The notes under the pieces are model-generated. The model worked only from the letters and a program-made list of their open reading frames with translations, was not told the DNA's origin and ran no database searches. A stretch of 64,000 bases of DNA from Postechiella marina (GTDB lineage Bacteria; Bacteroidota; Bacteroidia; Flavobacteriales; Flavobacteriaceae). A program made the translations under genes and the position numbers. The stretch spans positions 434,001 to 498,000 of the forward strand of contig NZ_BAABCA010000003.1 in the NCBI RefSeq assembly GCF_039538365.1. Direction: 5' to 3'. Position 1 is the stretch's first letter. Every line of letters starts with the position of its first letter. Shown here in pieces: positions 1-9,944 of this stretch.

Positions 1-1012
1 CGGCATCAAGATTTACACAAACACCTGATGAACTTAAAACACAAAAATCTGAATCTTGATAATTTGGTATACCATCTGTATCATGATCTGCAGATGGGTC
101 TACGCCATTAGATTCGTCTGTATCTTTAATACCGTCATTATCATCATCTAAATCATCTACATCACTTAAACCATCTTTATCTTGATCTATTAAAGTTAAG
201 ATAAAAAGTTTTCCATCTCCATGATCTGTTGTTGAAGCTGTTAATTGTGCACGCGTTATAATTGATCCTGTAGGCGCTATATCATCTAAATAAAATATCG
301 CTATACCAATGGTTCCTCTATTTTCTACAACACGATCGCTTAACCAATAATCTGAACCTGCTGGAGGAGGATTTACTGCTCCTGGTGTACCTATATTACC
401 ACTTGTACCAGTGCCTCCAAACCCCCACTTTGTAGATGTTTTATTTACAAAAGTTTCTCCTAACGACTGCTCTGCACCACCACCAACGGGAATACCAAAA
501 AATTCGATATGATAACAGTTATTAGCACTACGCTCTGTAATAGCAATAACACCACTAGAACTGGCTATAATACCTGTACCATAAGTTAAAGTCTGCCTTT
601 GCGCTGTAGTATTTTCTTCGGAAGCATAATTATCACAAATGTTTTTACCATTACCAACAGCTTCAAAATAATGGTTTAAATTTAAATCTTGAAAAGCTAC
701 TAATGCAGATGCATTCCATGTAGCACTAGCACTTGTTGTTTCTGCATTTGTTCCGTTTAATTTAATATGGTTTGCCCCGTTACCGGTAGTACCTAGTTGG
801 GTCATTTCGTAACCTGTAGGTATTCCATAATCTAAGTATACTATACCATTTACTGTTATACTTTTAATAGTTGCAGGCTGTTTGGGTGTAACTTGCACAT
901 CTGCCCATTGAAAACTAACTCCTGTTTGAATACTAGGGGCATTAGTTTGAGCTTTTAATGATGACGTTAGTAAACTAACTGCCAATAAACATAATAATAG
1001 GTTTGTTTTCAT
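1..1012 (-). CDS. Exported protein with thrombospondin type 3 repeats (C-terminal part beyond window)
   Basis: The start is an ATG read on the minus strand at 1012-1010, and the frame stays open to the left edge, so only the N-terminal 337 codons are visible. Residues 1-22 form a signal peptide ending in LKAQ. A Gly/Thr/Asn-rich beta-type region follows with no family I can name. Near the left edge come Asp-rich calcium-binding repeats of the thrombospondin type 3 kind (DQDKDGLSDVDDLDDDNDG, then DHDTDGIPNYQDSD). The next gene on the same strand has the same repeat type and a type IX sorting tail, so this is probably also a secreted or surface protein. That tail would lie outside the window and cannot be checked. 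The role is unknown. Confidence 0.8.
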   Translation of the reverse strand, partial: MKTNLLLCLLAVSLLTSSLKAQTNAPSIQTGVSFQWADVQVTPKQPATIKSITVNGIVYLDYGIPTGYEMTQLGTTGNGANHIKLNGTNAETTSASATWNASALVAFQDLNLNHYFEAVGNGKNICDNYASEENTTAQRQTLTYGTGIIASSSGVIAITERSANNCYHIEFFGIPVGGGAEQSLGETFVNKTSTKWGFGGTGTSGNIGTPGAVNPPPAGSDYWLSDRVVENRGTIGIAIFYLDDIAPTGSIITRAQLTASTTDHGDGKLFILTLIDQDKDGLSDVDDLDDDNDGIKDTDESNGVDPSADHDTDGIPNYQDSDFCVLSSSGVCVNLDA

Positions 1013-1396
1013 AATTAATAGATTCTGGGGAAAATCGAAATTAACTAGTTAAAAATTTTTAAATCTCACTAACAGAATATATACCTTAGACCTATTATAT
1101 TTAAATAAGTCACACATATATAAGCATTTAGTTATCAATAAATAACATATAAAACCTAAACTTGAAACAAGTTTATAGTTTCAATACAAATTAACGACGG
1201 AAAAATACCCGTCCTTAAATATGAAGCAATAGTAAGCAAATTATCGATTAAAAGCAATAAAACTCGATAAAACATACATTTTAAAGCAATAATTTAACCT
1301 TTAAACGCTAAGGCTTACTAAAAAAGTGAAGAATATACAAATACTAGCCTTAGTGCTTACAACAGCAAAACAAGGCTAATATTTAAAATATATGTA
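1013..1396. other. Gene-free AT-rich spacer
   Basis: This 384-bp stretch lies between two minus-strand genes. It should hold the promoter of the gene starting at 1012 and the 3' end of the transcript of the gene ending at 1397. The only structure I see is a weak 8-bp inverted repeat (CTAAGGCT at 1308-1315, AGCCTTAG at 1346-1353) with a 30-nt loop. I found no convincing promoter box, small gene or RNA. Confidence 0.5.
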
Positions 1397-4300
1397 TTAA
1401 TTTATAATCAATTTTTTAGAAAATACTTGATTATCATCAGATCTAAAATAAGCAACATAACTTCCTGTTGCTAAAACTGGAATATCTATACCATTCTCTA
1501 AAGCGTTTTGGGATACGTTTTCTAACTCTAAAACAGGTTGACCAAGCATATTAACTAATGCCAATCTTTTAATTGAGGCTTTTAACTTTTTGGCATATAA
1601 TTTTCGATCTCTATTTAAGAAATACACAAAATTTTGATTGTGTGCTATTTCTTGAACACTTAAAGATTGCTGCTCTGATTGAAATACAATTTCGAATCTT
1701 TTATTAAACTTACCTTGATCTGAGGTAAAGCTATAAGCCTTATTTTCTGTTAAATCGAAATAAGTGCCAGTGAAGTTATCTTTTAAATATATTTCTTCTT
1801 CGTCATCAAAGTTTTCTATCTCTGATAATTTAATTTCAAATGAATTACTACCTGATGATTTAAAATTTAATGGCACCACTTTTTCTAGATCAACTTCGCT
1901 ATAAGCTTGCATATTCATATCTGTGCCTTCTAAATCTAAATGAATATCATTATTATTTATATCGACATTTTCGGCATCATAACCATAATCGTAAGCATCT
2001 GTTGTTTGCTCGCTAAAACCTAAAAGCAGCTCCCTATGTGTTGAAGGTCCTGATATAGATTGTAATTCTAAACGCATTTTTTTGAAATTTTCGACATCAT
2101 CGTTTTCCAACTTACCAGAAGTACTTTTACCTGTGTTTTTAGAATTACCCTGCTTTAAAAATACAGATCCTGCATTGTAAGTTCCGTCGACATCTGATTC
2201 TTTTATAAAAACACGCTGATTATTATTAAATTGTACAGACCCGCTCTTAACAATTTCTGTTATAAATCCTTGGCCAACTGGAAGGTATCGAGTAGGTACT
2301 CTTGTACCACCTTGCTCTCCGTTTGTACCACCTTTAAGTCCTACAAATTGATAGGCACGAGTTGCCCCTAATTTATTTACTTGCGCATAACCACCATTAT
2401 AATCGTTTAAATTATGAGACGATCCGCTCCATTGTTGCCAAAGTTGCAACACACCATCTATTACTCCTTTATTATCGTCTATAAACTTATGGATATCTAT
2501 AGCCGATGGATAAGGATTACCCATTAAAAAAGTAGTTTCTGAAACAGATGGCACAGAGCCCGCCCCTCCTTTATCTTTTGCATCTAATAAAATAGTACCA
2601 TTATTAGGCTTCCCTTCAAAAATGTACTGCTGTGCTGTTGGCACACCTGTTCCTTTTTGAGTATAACCTACACCTGGTTTAATTGCTGTACCTGTAGACA
2701 GTTGTACCCAATCCCAATACGTTAAACCGTTTGTAAAAGTATACAACCAATAGGTACTAATACTGCCACGACCTGTATAACCTGGTGTAAACTGCCAATT
2801 TAAACCAGAGCCATCTTTTAACGCACTTAATTTAAAGCCCGAATTATTAGAATTATTTAAAGCCGAATTGTTATCTATTAATTTAGAAACACCAGGTTCC
2901 CCTACTGGAGAAGACCAGTAGTTGTACCAATACGCATTACCTGTTCCTTCTTGTCTTCTTAAAATTTTACCAGAGGCCGAAGTTACTAAATCGCTATTTT
3001 GAGTTTGTATTAATTGAGAATCGCCTTGTAAATCTAGAGTTCCATTTAACTCTAAATACCAAGTGTTTTCTATAGAATTATCGCCAGTAACCTTTAGCGT
3101 ATTTCCCTCTTCTATAATTAACCCTAATGTTTTAAGAGATTGAGAAATCTCTACATCGCTGGCTATATTAACAATACTCCATTCTTTACTACTTGCAATA
3201 TCTTTAACATCCCATACATCGCCATGTAACCAAGTATTTTGCATACTCCAATCTGCATCTTCTACCGTTACAAATGGCAACGGTGCTGTTTCTTCTTGTT
3301 TTGTATAAATATTATGCAATGTAGCATGCATTTTATTTTGAGAATAATCTATGGTTTTTCTATCTATAAAATCGTCTCCCATTTTATAATAAAGCTTCAA
3401 GTTATTCCAGTTTACTTTATTACCTGTAGCAACATCTTCTACATGTTTTGCCACCACTTGACCTTGTACATATCCTTTATCTTCTTTAATTTCCTGATAA
3501 ATTATTTGTTGTAATTGCGTTTCTGTAAGTGCAACATTAAATACTCTAACCTCGTCTATCCATCCTTTAAAATAATTAGAAATATCTCCAGACTTTATTA
3601 AACCACCTATATTAAAAGAGTTATTACTACGAGATAACGTAGATGCGCTCCCTTTCTCTTCATATTTTTTTTCTCCATTAAGAAATAACTGTATTAAACC
3701 TTTGTTATAAACCAAGGTTACATGTTGCCATGTTTTTGAACTGTTAAGCCACAAACTATTAGTAAAAGCTCCATTACTACCTTGCTTAAATAATTCGCAT
3801 TTTAAAGTACCATTTTGAGTAATTTCTAAAACTCCTTTTTGACCTATAATACCAGCATTTTCTTGTTTAACCGTATTGGGTTTTACCCAAAACTGCAATG
3901 TTAATTCTGGCCAGTTATTTATATTAAATGCGCTTGGAGCTTTAACCACATCGTTTACTCCATCAAAATCTACAACTAAAGGACAGTTATTTACAGAAGC
4001 ATTAGAGCTACTTCCCTTTTGTTGCCCGTTAGGTTCTAAATAATCTAGCAAACCATTTTTATTAGCATCTGCTCCTTTATTAAAATTATCGTAAACATGA
4101 GTACTACCACCATCCATACTTAAATCTGCAACAGTATCGTCTATAGTAAAACCACCATCGCCCTCTAGAGCATCTGGGCAACCATCGGCATCGCTATCTA
4201 AATCTAAATAATCTAGAATACCATCGCCATCGGTATCGTAACAAGCACTTGCAAAACCTTCATCAAAATTAGCATCATTATCCATACTTACTACAAACGA

Positions 4301-5977
4301 GTAGGTACCTGCTTCTACTTCAACCTGCTCTTTTACAAAAGTCCATGGTGTTGTTGTAGAAATACCTCCTACAGATTTAAAAGAAATTTTACCAGAATCG
4401 GCTATCAATGCTCCTGCATCACCTTTATTTCCTGTAAAAATTCTTAATCTACCAGAACCCGTTCTTCCATCTCTAGGAGAAAAATACCCTCCGTAAACTA
4501 ACTTAGATTTATAATTTACTGTAAATGTTTGATAAAAATCGTTGGATCCGCTGGCAATATCTAAGTAATACTGATCTTCTCCATCTCCAGTAGATGGATT
4601 GGCATCTTCAAATGGGCCTCCATTTAAATAATTATAACCTCCAGCACCATCAACCCTAATGATATTAGATTTATCGCCTCCTCCTAAAATCCAAGGCGAA
4701 ATATCTACATTAATATTATTACCAAATTTAAGTCCTGTTTTGTTGTTAAAACCACTATCAGACAGTAAGTTTGTACACTCATTATCATCTACAATACCAT
4801 CATTATCATCATCAATATCTACAGAATCTAAAATTCCATCTCCGTCTGTGTCCCTATCTGGTTCTGCAGTTCCTCCTCCATCTCCACCTCCGGTATCAGG
4901 ATCTTCGTCTGTTATATATTTAATTTTATAATCTTCTACTTCACCAGATTTATAATTTAAATCGCAAGATGTAAACTTAGTATTGGAGCCCTCTACAACA
5001 GCAATTCTAATTACAGAATTATTGGCTTTAACCGTACTTGGAATAGGAATACTAATAGGCACATCAATCGTTTTTGCATTTCGTTGCCTTGTTGTATTTC
5101 TTACTTTGAATAAAAAACGTTCTCCAGAATCTTCAAAATCGTCGTCAATATCTTCGTTAAAATTTAACCAAACAGCCAAAATATTAGTACTAGTATTCCA
5201 ACCATCTAACGACACAGTAACAACTCCGTTTAGTGTTTTACCAACTTTTACATCTATAGCTGGTAACGATGAAAAATAATTATAGTTTCCTGTCTGTTCT
5301 GTTGTTTCATGTTCTAAATCTCCTATAGCAACCTTAGAAATTCTATAAATATTCCAACCACCAACATTTTTAGGTTTACAATACTCTGGGTTATAAGCAT
5401 CTTGCGGATTGGTGTTTTTTGATATAAAATTGATATTATAATCTTCTACCTCGCCTGCCTGATATTTATAATCGCAAGAGGTAAAATTAGTACTCTTGCT
5501 TGTTCTAAAACCAACACGCATTACTGATGCACCCAGTTTAGCTGTATTAGGAATTGGAATGGAAATAGGAATTTCTATAGTTTTATCGTCTTGTTTATTT
5601 GTTCTATCTTGAATGGTATATGTAAAACGCTCTCCACTATCTTCAAAGTCATCATCAGAATTATTAAAGTTCATCCATACCACTAAAGTATTTACTCTTT
5701 TATTCCAACCGTTAAGTTTAACTGTTACCGTTCCGGTTAATGTTTCTCCCACCAAAATATCTGCTGTAGGTAAAGACGAAAAATAAGTGTAACTACCCGT
5801 GTTTTCTTTGGTAGAGTTATTAATGCTCCCTATAGATACATTAGAAATAGTATTATTATTAAACGTACCTATATTGGCAGGTTTACAATATTGTGCATAC
5901 ACATTATTAACTATAAATAATTGAAAAATTAATACAGGCAAGCACCAATTTCTAATCTTAATATAATTTGCTGTCAT
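1397..5977 (-). CDS. Giant secreted multidomain protein: GEVED repeats, TSP3 repeats, LamG, T9SS sorting domain
   Basis: This 1526-aa protein is probably exported by the type IX system and attached to or released from the cell surface. A signal peptide (about residues 1-28) is followed by two homologous modules of about 165 aa (about 30-190 and 199-355). Each begins YCKP and ends GEVEDY, the hallmark of the GEVED domain. An Asp-rich thrombospondin type 3 segment follows (about 375-400), then a beta-sandwich-like region, a second TSP3 segment (about 560-630) and a LamG/concanavalin-like domain (about 655-810, with DFDGVNDVV and WIDEVRVFNVAL). After a long region of unknown fold, the last 80 residues form a type A T9SS C-terminal domain (NMLGQPVLE, GSYVAYF, KKLIIN). 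Adhesion or glycan binding is plausible, but no catalytic motif is visible. Confidence 0.85.
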   Translation of the reverse strand: MTANYIKIRNWCLPVLIFQLFIVNNVYAQYCKPANIGTFNNNTISNVSIGSINNSTKENTGSYTYFSSLPTADILVGETLTGTVTVKLNGWNKRVNTLVVWMNFNNSDDDFEDSGERFTYTIQDRTNKQDDKTIEIPISIPIPNTAKLGASVMRVGFRTSKSTNFTSCDYKYQAGEVEDYNINFISKNTNPQDAYNPEYCKPKNVGGWNIYRISKVAIGDLEHETTEQTGNYNYFSSLPAIDVKVGKTLNGVVTVSLDGWNTSTNILAVWLNFNEDIDDDFEDSGERFLFKVRNTTRQRNAKTIDVPISIPIPSTVKANNSVIRIAVVEGSNTKFTSCDLNYKSGEVEDYKIKYITDEDPDTGGGDGGGTAEPDRDTDGDGILDSVDIDDDNDGIVDDNECTNLLSDSGFNNKTGLKFGNNINVDISPWILGGGDKSNIIRVDGAGGYNYLNGGPFEDANPSTGDGEDQYYLDIASGSNDFYQTFTVNYKSKLVYGGYFSPRDGRTGSGRLRIFTGNKGDAGALIADSGKISFKSVGGISTTTPWTFVKEQVEVEAGTYSFVVSMDNDANFDEGFASACYDTDGDGILDYLDLDSDADGCPDALEGDGGFTIDDTVADLSMDGGSTHVYDNFNKGADANKNGLLDYLEPNGQQKGSSSNASVNNCPLVVDFDGVNDVVKAPSAFNINNWPELTLQFWVKPNTVKQENAGIIGQKGVLEITQNGTLKCELFKQGSNGAFTNSLWLNSSKTWQHVTLVYNKGLIQLFLNGEKKYEEKGSASTLSRSNNSFNIGGLIKSGDISNYFKGWIDEVRVFNVALTETQLQQIIYQEIKEDKGYVQGQVVAKHVEDVATGNKVNWNNLKLYYKMGDDFIDRKTIDYSQNKMHATLHNIYTKQEETAPLPFVTVEDADWSMQNTWLHGDVWDVKDIASSKEWSIVNIASDVEISQSLKTLGLIIEEGNTLKVTGDNSIENTWYLELNGTLDLQGDSQLIQTQNSDLVTSASGKILRRQEGTGNAYWYNYWSSPVGEPGVSKLIDNNSALNNSNNSGFKLSALKDGSGLNWQFTPGYTGRGSISTYWLYTFTNGLTYWDWVQLSTGTAIKPGVGYTQKGTGVPTAQQYIFEGKPNNGTILLDAKDKGGAGSVPSVSETTFLMGNPYPSAIDIHKFIDDNKGVIDGVLQLWQQWSGSSHNLNDYNGGYAQVNKLGATRAYQFVGLKGGTNGEQGGTRVPTRYLPVGQGFITEIVKSGSVQFNNNQRVFIKESDVDGTYNAGSVFLKQGNSKNTGKSTSGKLENDDVENFKKMRLELQSISGPSTHRELLLGFSEQTTDAYDYGYDAENVDINNNDIHLDLEGTDMNMQAYSEVDLEKVVPLNFKSSGSNSFEIKLSEIENFDDEEEIYLKDNFTGTYFDLTENKAYSFTSDQGKFNKRFEIVFQSEQQSLSVQEIAHNQNFVYFLNRDRKLYAKKLKASIKRLALVNMLGQPVLELENVSQNALENGIDIPVLATGSYVAYFRSDDNQVFSKKLIIN

Positions 5978-6334
5978 AACTTAATTGTTTGGGGTCAACT
6001 AATGTAAACTAACATGCTTATTATAAATACATTTCTATAATAAGCGTTTAACCTTTTGTTAAATTTAAAAACGACTTATAGCGAAACTAAACTGTGAGAG
6101 AAGAATATTTTCTATTTTAAAAAGAGAGATTTAAAATATTTTTTTTAAACTTTTACAAGATTACTTTAAATAACTGAAAAAAACAACAAAAAACACGATT
6201 AAAAGTATTTTTAATCGATAAAAAACATTTTTTACTTTGTTTTTATTAAATTCTTTAAAGCAGAAAACATTTAAAATTGAATGTTTTAAGCGTAAAATTT
6301 TAAGATTACAGAAAAACAAAAAGCCATTTATAGC
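5978..6334. promoter_or_regulatory. Gene-free upstream region of the giant secreted protein
   Basis: This 357-bp AT-rich spacer lies between radA and the next minus-strand gene. A perfect 10-bp inverted repeat (GCTTATTATA at 6016-6025, TATAATAAGC at 6036-6045) sits 39 nt upstream of the ATG of the giant protein, where an operator or leader hairpin could be. The radA-side terminator is listed separately. I saw no good TAnnTTTG box on the minus strand. Confidence 0.4.
6184..6217 (-). terminator. Probable intrinsic terminator after radA
   Basis: Read on the minus strand, a 9-bp stem (CGATTAAAA / TTTTAATCG, 6196-6217) is followed by a T-rich run broken by a few G residues. It lies about 120 nt beyond the radA stop codon and faces the right way. 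The AT-rich stem is weak. Confidence 0.5.
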
Positions 6335-7693
6335 TTATACAATAAACCCAACCAAATCTTCTATTTTAGAAATTAACTGAATTTTGATAACCGTATTTTT
6401 AAGAGAAATCTTATTGTATTTGGAAACAAAGATAGTAGAGAATCCTAATTTTTCGGCTTCTAAAATACGCTGCTCTACACGTTGTACAGGTCTAATTTCG
6501 CCAGAAAGCCCGACCTCTGCTGCAAAACAAAAATCTTTTTGTAAAGACATATCTTCGTTTGATGATAAAATAGAAGCAACAACAGCCAAATCTATCGCAG
6601 GATCGTCTACGGTAATACCGCCAGTAATATTTAAAAACACATCTTTTGCTCCTAAACGGAATCCTGCTCGTTTTTCTAAAACTGCCAATAACATATTTAA
6701 TCTTTTAGCATTAAAACCTGTAGCACTACGTTGCGGTGTACCATAAACAGCTGTACTTACCAAGGCCTGAACCTCTATCATTAAAGGACGCATACCTTCA
6801 AGTGTTGCAGCAATAGCATTACCTGATAGCTCATCGTCTTTTTTAGAAATTAATATTTCGGATGGGTTAGAAACCTCTCTTAAACCAGAACCTTGCATTT
6901 CGTAAATCCCCAATTCGTTGGTAGACCCAAAACGATTTTTATTAGCTCGCAATATTCTAAATACATGATTACGATCGCCTTCAAATTGCAAAACAGTATC
7001 GACCATATGTTCTAAAATTTTTGGTCCAGCTATATTGCCATCTTTAGTTATGTGCCCAATTAATAAAACTGGAGTTGCGGTTTCTTTAGCAAACTTTATA
7101 AGCTCTGTTGTACATTCTTTAATTTGAGAAATACTACCAGAAGAAGACTCTATGTAATCGCTGTGTAAGGTTTGAATAGAATCTATAATAACAATATCTG
7201 GCTCTAAAGCTTCAATTTGTTTAAATATATTTTGAGTTTTGGTTTCGGTTAGTATATAACAATTATTATTGTTAGGATTAATACGCTCTGCACGCATTTT
7301 TATTTGCTTCTGACTTTCTTCGCCAGAGACATATAGCGTTTTATATGGTAATTTTAAGGACACCTGAAGCAACAAAGTACTTTTACCAATACCTGGCTCG
7401 CCACCTAATAATGTTAACGACCCCGGAACAATACCTCCACCTAAAACACGATTAAATTCGGCATCAAAAGTATCTAATCTTGGTTCTTTAGAGACATCTA
7501 TATCTTTAATTCTTAATGGCGTAGAGGCTCTCTTTTTTACTGATGTTGGTGTTTTCCAATCGCTTTTTTCTGGCTTTTGAATAACCTCTTCTACAATGGT
7601 ATTCCACTCTTTACAAGCTGTACATTGCCCTTGCCATTTTGCATATTGATTGCCACAACTTTGGCAAAAAAAAGTAGTTTTTACTTTAGCCAT
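6335..7693 (-). CDS. radA: DNA repair protein RadA
   Basis: RadA is a RecA-like ATPase that helps process recombination intermediates by promoting branch migration. The 452-aa sequence has the full family layout: an N-terminal four-cysteine zinc finger (C10, C13, C24, C27), a Walker A loop GEPGIGKST at 98-106, the RadA-specific KNRFG motif at about 250, and a C-terminal Lon-like domain ending near ISKIEDLV. Length is normal and the ATG is preceded by AAAGGAT-like sequence. It follows the esterase-like gene by 44 nt on the same strand and may be the last gene of the pan cluster transcript. Confidence 0.97.
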   Translation of the reverse strand: MAKVKTTFFCQSCGNQYAKWQGQCTACKEWNTIVEEVIQKPEKSDWKTPTSVKKRASTPLRIKDIDVSKEPRLDTFDAEFNRVLGGGIVPGSLTLLGGEPGIGKSTLLLQVSLKLPYKTLYVSGEESQKQIKMRAERINPNNNNCYILTETKTQNIFKQIEALEPDIVIIDSIQTLHSDYIESSSGSISQIKECTTELIKFAKETATPVLLIGHITKDGNIAGPKILEHMVDTVLQFEGDRNHVFRILRANKNRFGSTNELGIYEMQGSGLREVSNPSEILISKKDDELSGNAIAATLEGMRPLMIEVQALVSTAVYGTPQRSATGFNAKRLNMLLAVLEKRAGFRLGAKDVFLNITGGITVDDPAIDLAVVASILSSNEDMSLQKDFCFAAEVGLSGEIRPVQRVEQRILEAEKLGFSTIFVSKYNKISLKNTVIKIQLISKIEDLVGFIV

Positions 7694-7737
7694 TTAAAAG
7701 GATAAAAATTAGATATTGTGTTAATTCTGTAATTAAT

Positions 7738-8886
7738 TTAGTAACCAAAGTCCTGCTTAATAGAATCTGCCTTTTCTAGCATTAAGTCTTTAGTAATTCC
7801 TGCTATTTCGCTTAAAGAATACGCAGATTGATATGTTCTCATTGCCTTTTTAGGCTCGCCAGTTTCTTCGTAAAAACGAGCTAAATAATAACTACCTAAA
7901 AGTGTTTCTGGATATTGCTTTCTAGCCATTTTACCTAATGCTTCAAAATACTCGTAAGTTTCATTTTTTTCTATCGCAGCAGAAATAGCTTTAAAATCGT
8001 TAATTAAAACTTGCTTATCTATTCCAAATAAATCTGCAATAGTTTGATACTTTTCTTCAAGATACAAGACCGGAGAAATCTCTAATTCTAAAATTGTTTC
8101 TTTATATTCTTTTTTAGAAATAGGTTGGTAAATACTAAAAATATTTTCTATAGCATTTGGTAAGGCATGAGCTGGTACAGAGTAATGTGTTGGACCTTCG
8201 AAATTATTAAAACTATAATGTAAATTATCGTTATCTACAGCAGAAATATCTGTATTTAATACTGTAGTCATTTCTTTTATAGACTTTGCATCGTTATCAG
8301 TATGTGCTAAATAATAAAATATTTTAGACTGTAGTTTACCTAATTGTTCTGGTATATAATCTAACATATTTGGAGCTAATTCTGGACTAATAACAATATA
8401 AGCATTAAATAATGGTTGCGATTTTAACAAGTAGTAATTTATAAAATTAGCGGTTTCTCCATGTCCCACAGCAATTTTAAAATTACCAACTCTATATTTT
8501 TTTTCTATATGAGGGATTAATTCGAAACCTATAAATTCAAAAAAACTAGCACCAGTTTCTACAGGCAAAGAGTTTTGTTCAGAATATAAACAATCGTCGT
8601 ATCTTTTATCAAACTGATTAACACCTACAACAATGGCTTCTGGCATGTCTTCCCAATACGAATAATAATCTGTATTTCCCGCCACAGCTTCAAACATATA
8701 ATCGCCATCTAAAACAACAAATAAAGGATATGTTTTATTTGTATTTTTCTCGTATCCTCTTGGTAATTGAATTTTAAGCTGACGTGATTCTCCTAGTTTT
8801 GAAGACTCTATAGTTTCGTATTTAACTTGTGCTTCTACAAAATGTATAGATAATAGAAATACTAATACTGAAAATAAATGCTTCAT
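7738..8886 (-). CDS. Exported esterase-D-like alpha/beta-hydrolase with TPR-like tail, nucleophile serine missing
   Basis: The 382-aa protein has a signal peptide (about 1-19, ending VEAQ) and a putative esterase fold: LPRGYEK at 41-47, LFVVLDGDYMF at about 55-65, AIVVGVNQ at about 84-91. The C-terminal 100 residues look like helical TPR-type repeats (GSYYLARFYEETGEPKKA). The nucleophile elbow, normally GHSxGG in this family, reads GHGET at residues 141-145, with glycine in place of the catalytic serine. It may therefore be a non-catalytic binding protein, or use another residue. It lies between the flippase-like gene (95-nt gap) and radA. Confidence 0.75.
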   Translation of the reverse strand: MKHLFSVLVFLLSIHFVEAQVKYETIESSKLGESRQLKIQLPRGYEKNTNKTYPLFVVLDGDYMFEAVAGNTDYYSYWEDMPEAIVVGVNQFDKRYDDCLYSEQNSLPVETGASFFEFIGFELIPHIEKKYRVGNFKIAVGHGETANFINYYLLKSQPLFNAYIVISPELAPNMLDYIPEQLGKLQSKIFYYLAHTDNDAKSIKEMTTVLNTDISAVDNDNLHYSFNNFEGPTHYSVPAHALPNAIENIFSIYQPISKKEYKETILELEISPVLYLEEKYQTIADLFGIDKQVLINDFKAISAAIEKNETYEYFEALGKMARKQYPETLLGSYYLARFYEETGEPKKAMRTYQSAYSLSEIAGITKDLMLEKADSIKQDFGY

Positions 8887-8981
8887 TTTAAATGCTTAAT
8901 TAGGGGTTTATAATGGCAAGGTAAGAAATAAGCCAAAACTTATCAAAAAGGAATAGGTGTTCAAAAAAATTATATTTAAAA

Positions 8982-9938
8982 TCAGGCTTTCTTCCGATTA
9001 TAAATAGGCAAATAAATTAACGAAAGTCCGCCAAAAATAATAATCATTAAAGTTTGCGCAGCCCACATAATCCATCCAAAAGCTATACTAGGCTCTTCTG
9101 CAATTCCAAAAATAGAAAATGCTGCATATATAGCTAACGGATACGAGCCAATACCACCGTTTGTAGCAGCAATACTAAAACTAGCCGATATAAAACCTAT
9201 TAAAATGGCACCAATAGATACGCCTTCTAACTCTGTAATAGCAAACGATGTTATGTAAAACATAAGTAAATACATAGTCCATATAAACAATGTATGGAAA
9301 ATGTATGCCCATTTTTTTTTCATTTTAAAAACACTTGTGGCTCCCTCTATTAAACCCGCAACTAAGTTTTTAAGCTTTAATGCTATTTTAGATTTGCTTT
9401 TTTTTATAAAACAGAAAAAAACAACAGCCAAAACCGAAAGAATAAATGCACCTATAACAATTTTACTTAGATTAAATTTTTCGATTAAAAAACCATATAT
9501 AAAATCGAATTGAAGACATAAAGTAACAACAATAATACCAAGCATTACTATTAAATCTGCAATACGCTCTGCTACAATGGTTCCAAAACCTTTTTCAAAA
9601 GGCACACCTTCGTAGTTTGTTAAAATAGTTGCTCGTGCCACCTCTCCTGCTCGAGGAATAGTGTAGTTAATTAGATATGTTGCAAAAACTGCCATGACAC
9701 TATTGGCAAATTTAACCTTATAGCCCATTGGCTCTAACTGAAACAACCAACGATATGCCCGCGATAAATGACTTAACAAACCTAAAAACATGCCTAAAGC
9801 AATCCATGTATAATTGGCTTTTTTAGCATAAATTAACAGCTCTGAAACAGACACTTTAGACAGTGAGTAAAGCACTAAAAAAACTCCCAAAACTAGTGGG
9901 AGTGTAATTTTTAAAACGTTAGCTGTTTTTTTATTCAA
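8982..9938 (-). CDS. Flippase-like integral membrane protein (LPG synthase TM-domain family, UPF0104)
   Basis: The 318-aa protein is almost entirely hydrophobic, with about eight membrane segments, and has the pattern of the lysylphosphatidylglycerol synthase transmembrane (YbhN/AglD-like) family: SHLSRAYRWLFQLEPMGY at about 57-74, INYTIPRAGEVARATILTNYEGVPFEKGFGT-type loop at about 90-120, and NGGIGSYPLAIY near residue 260. Members are inner-membrane proteins proposed to move or help modify lipid-linked substrates. The substrate is unknown here. It begins 6 nt after panD, an arrangement common in flavobacteria. A second family member lies at 25093-25974. Confidence 0.8.
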   Translation of the reverse strand: MNKKTANVLKITLPLVLGVFLVLYSLSKVSVSELLIYAKKANYTWIALGMFLGLLSHLSRAYRWLFQLEPMGYKVKFANSVMAVFATYLINYTIPRAGEVARATILTNYEGVPFEKGFGTIVAERIADLIVMLGIIVVTLCLQFDFIYGFLIEKFNLSKIVIGAFILSVLAVVFFCFIKKSKSKIALKLKNLVAGLIEGATSVFKMKKKWAYIFHTLFIWTMYLLMFYITSFAITELEGVSIGAILIGFISASFSIAATNGGIGSYPLAIYAAFSIFGIAEEPSIAFGWIMWAAQTLMIIIFGGLSLIYLPIYNRKKA

Positions 9939-9944
9939 TGCCTG

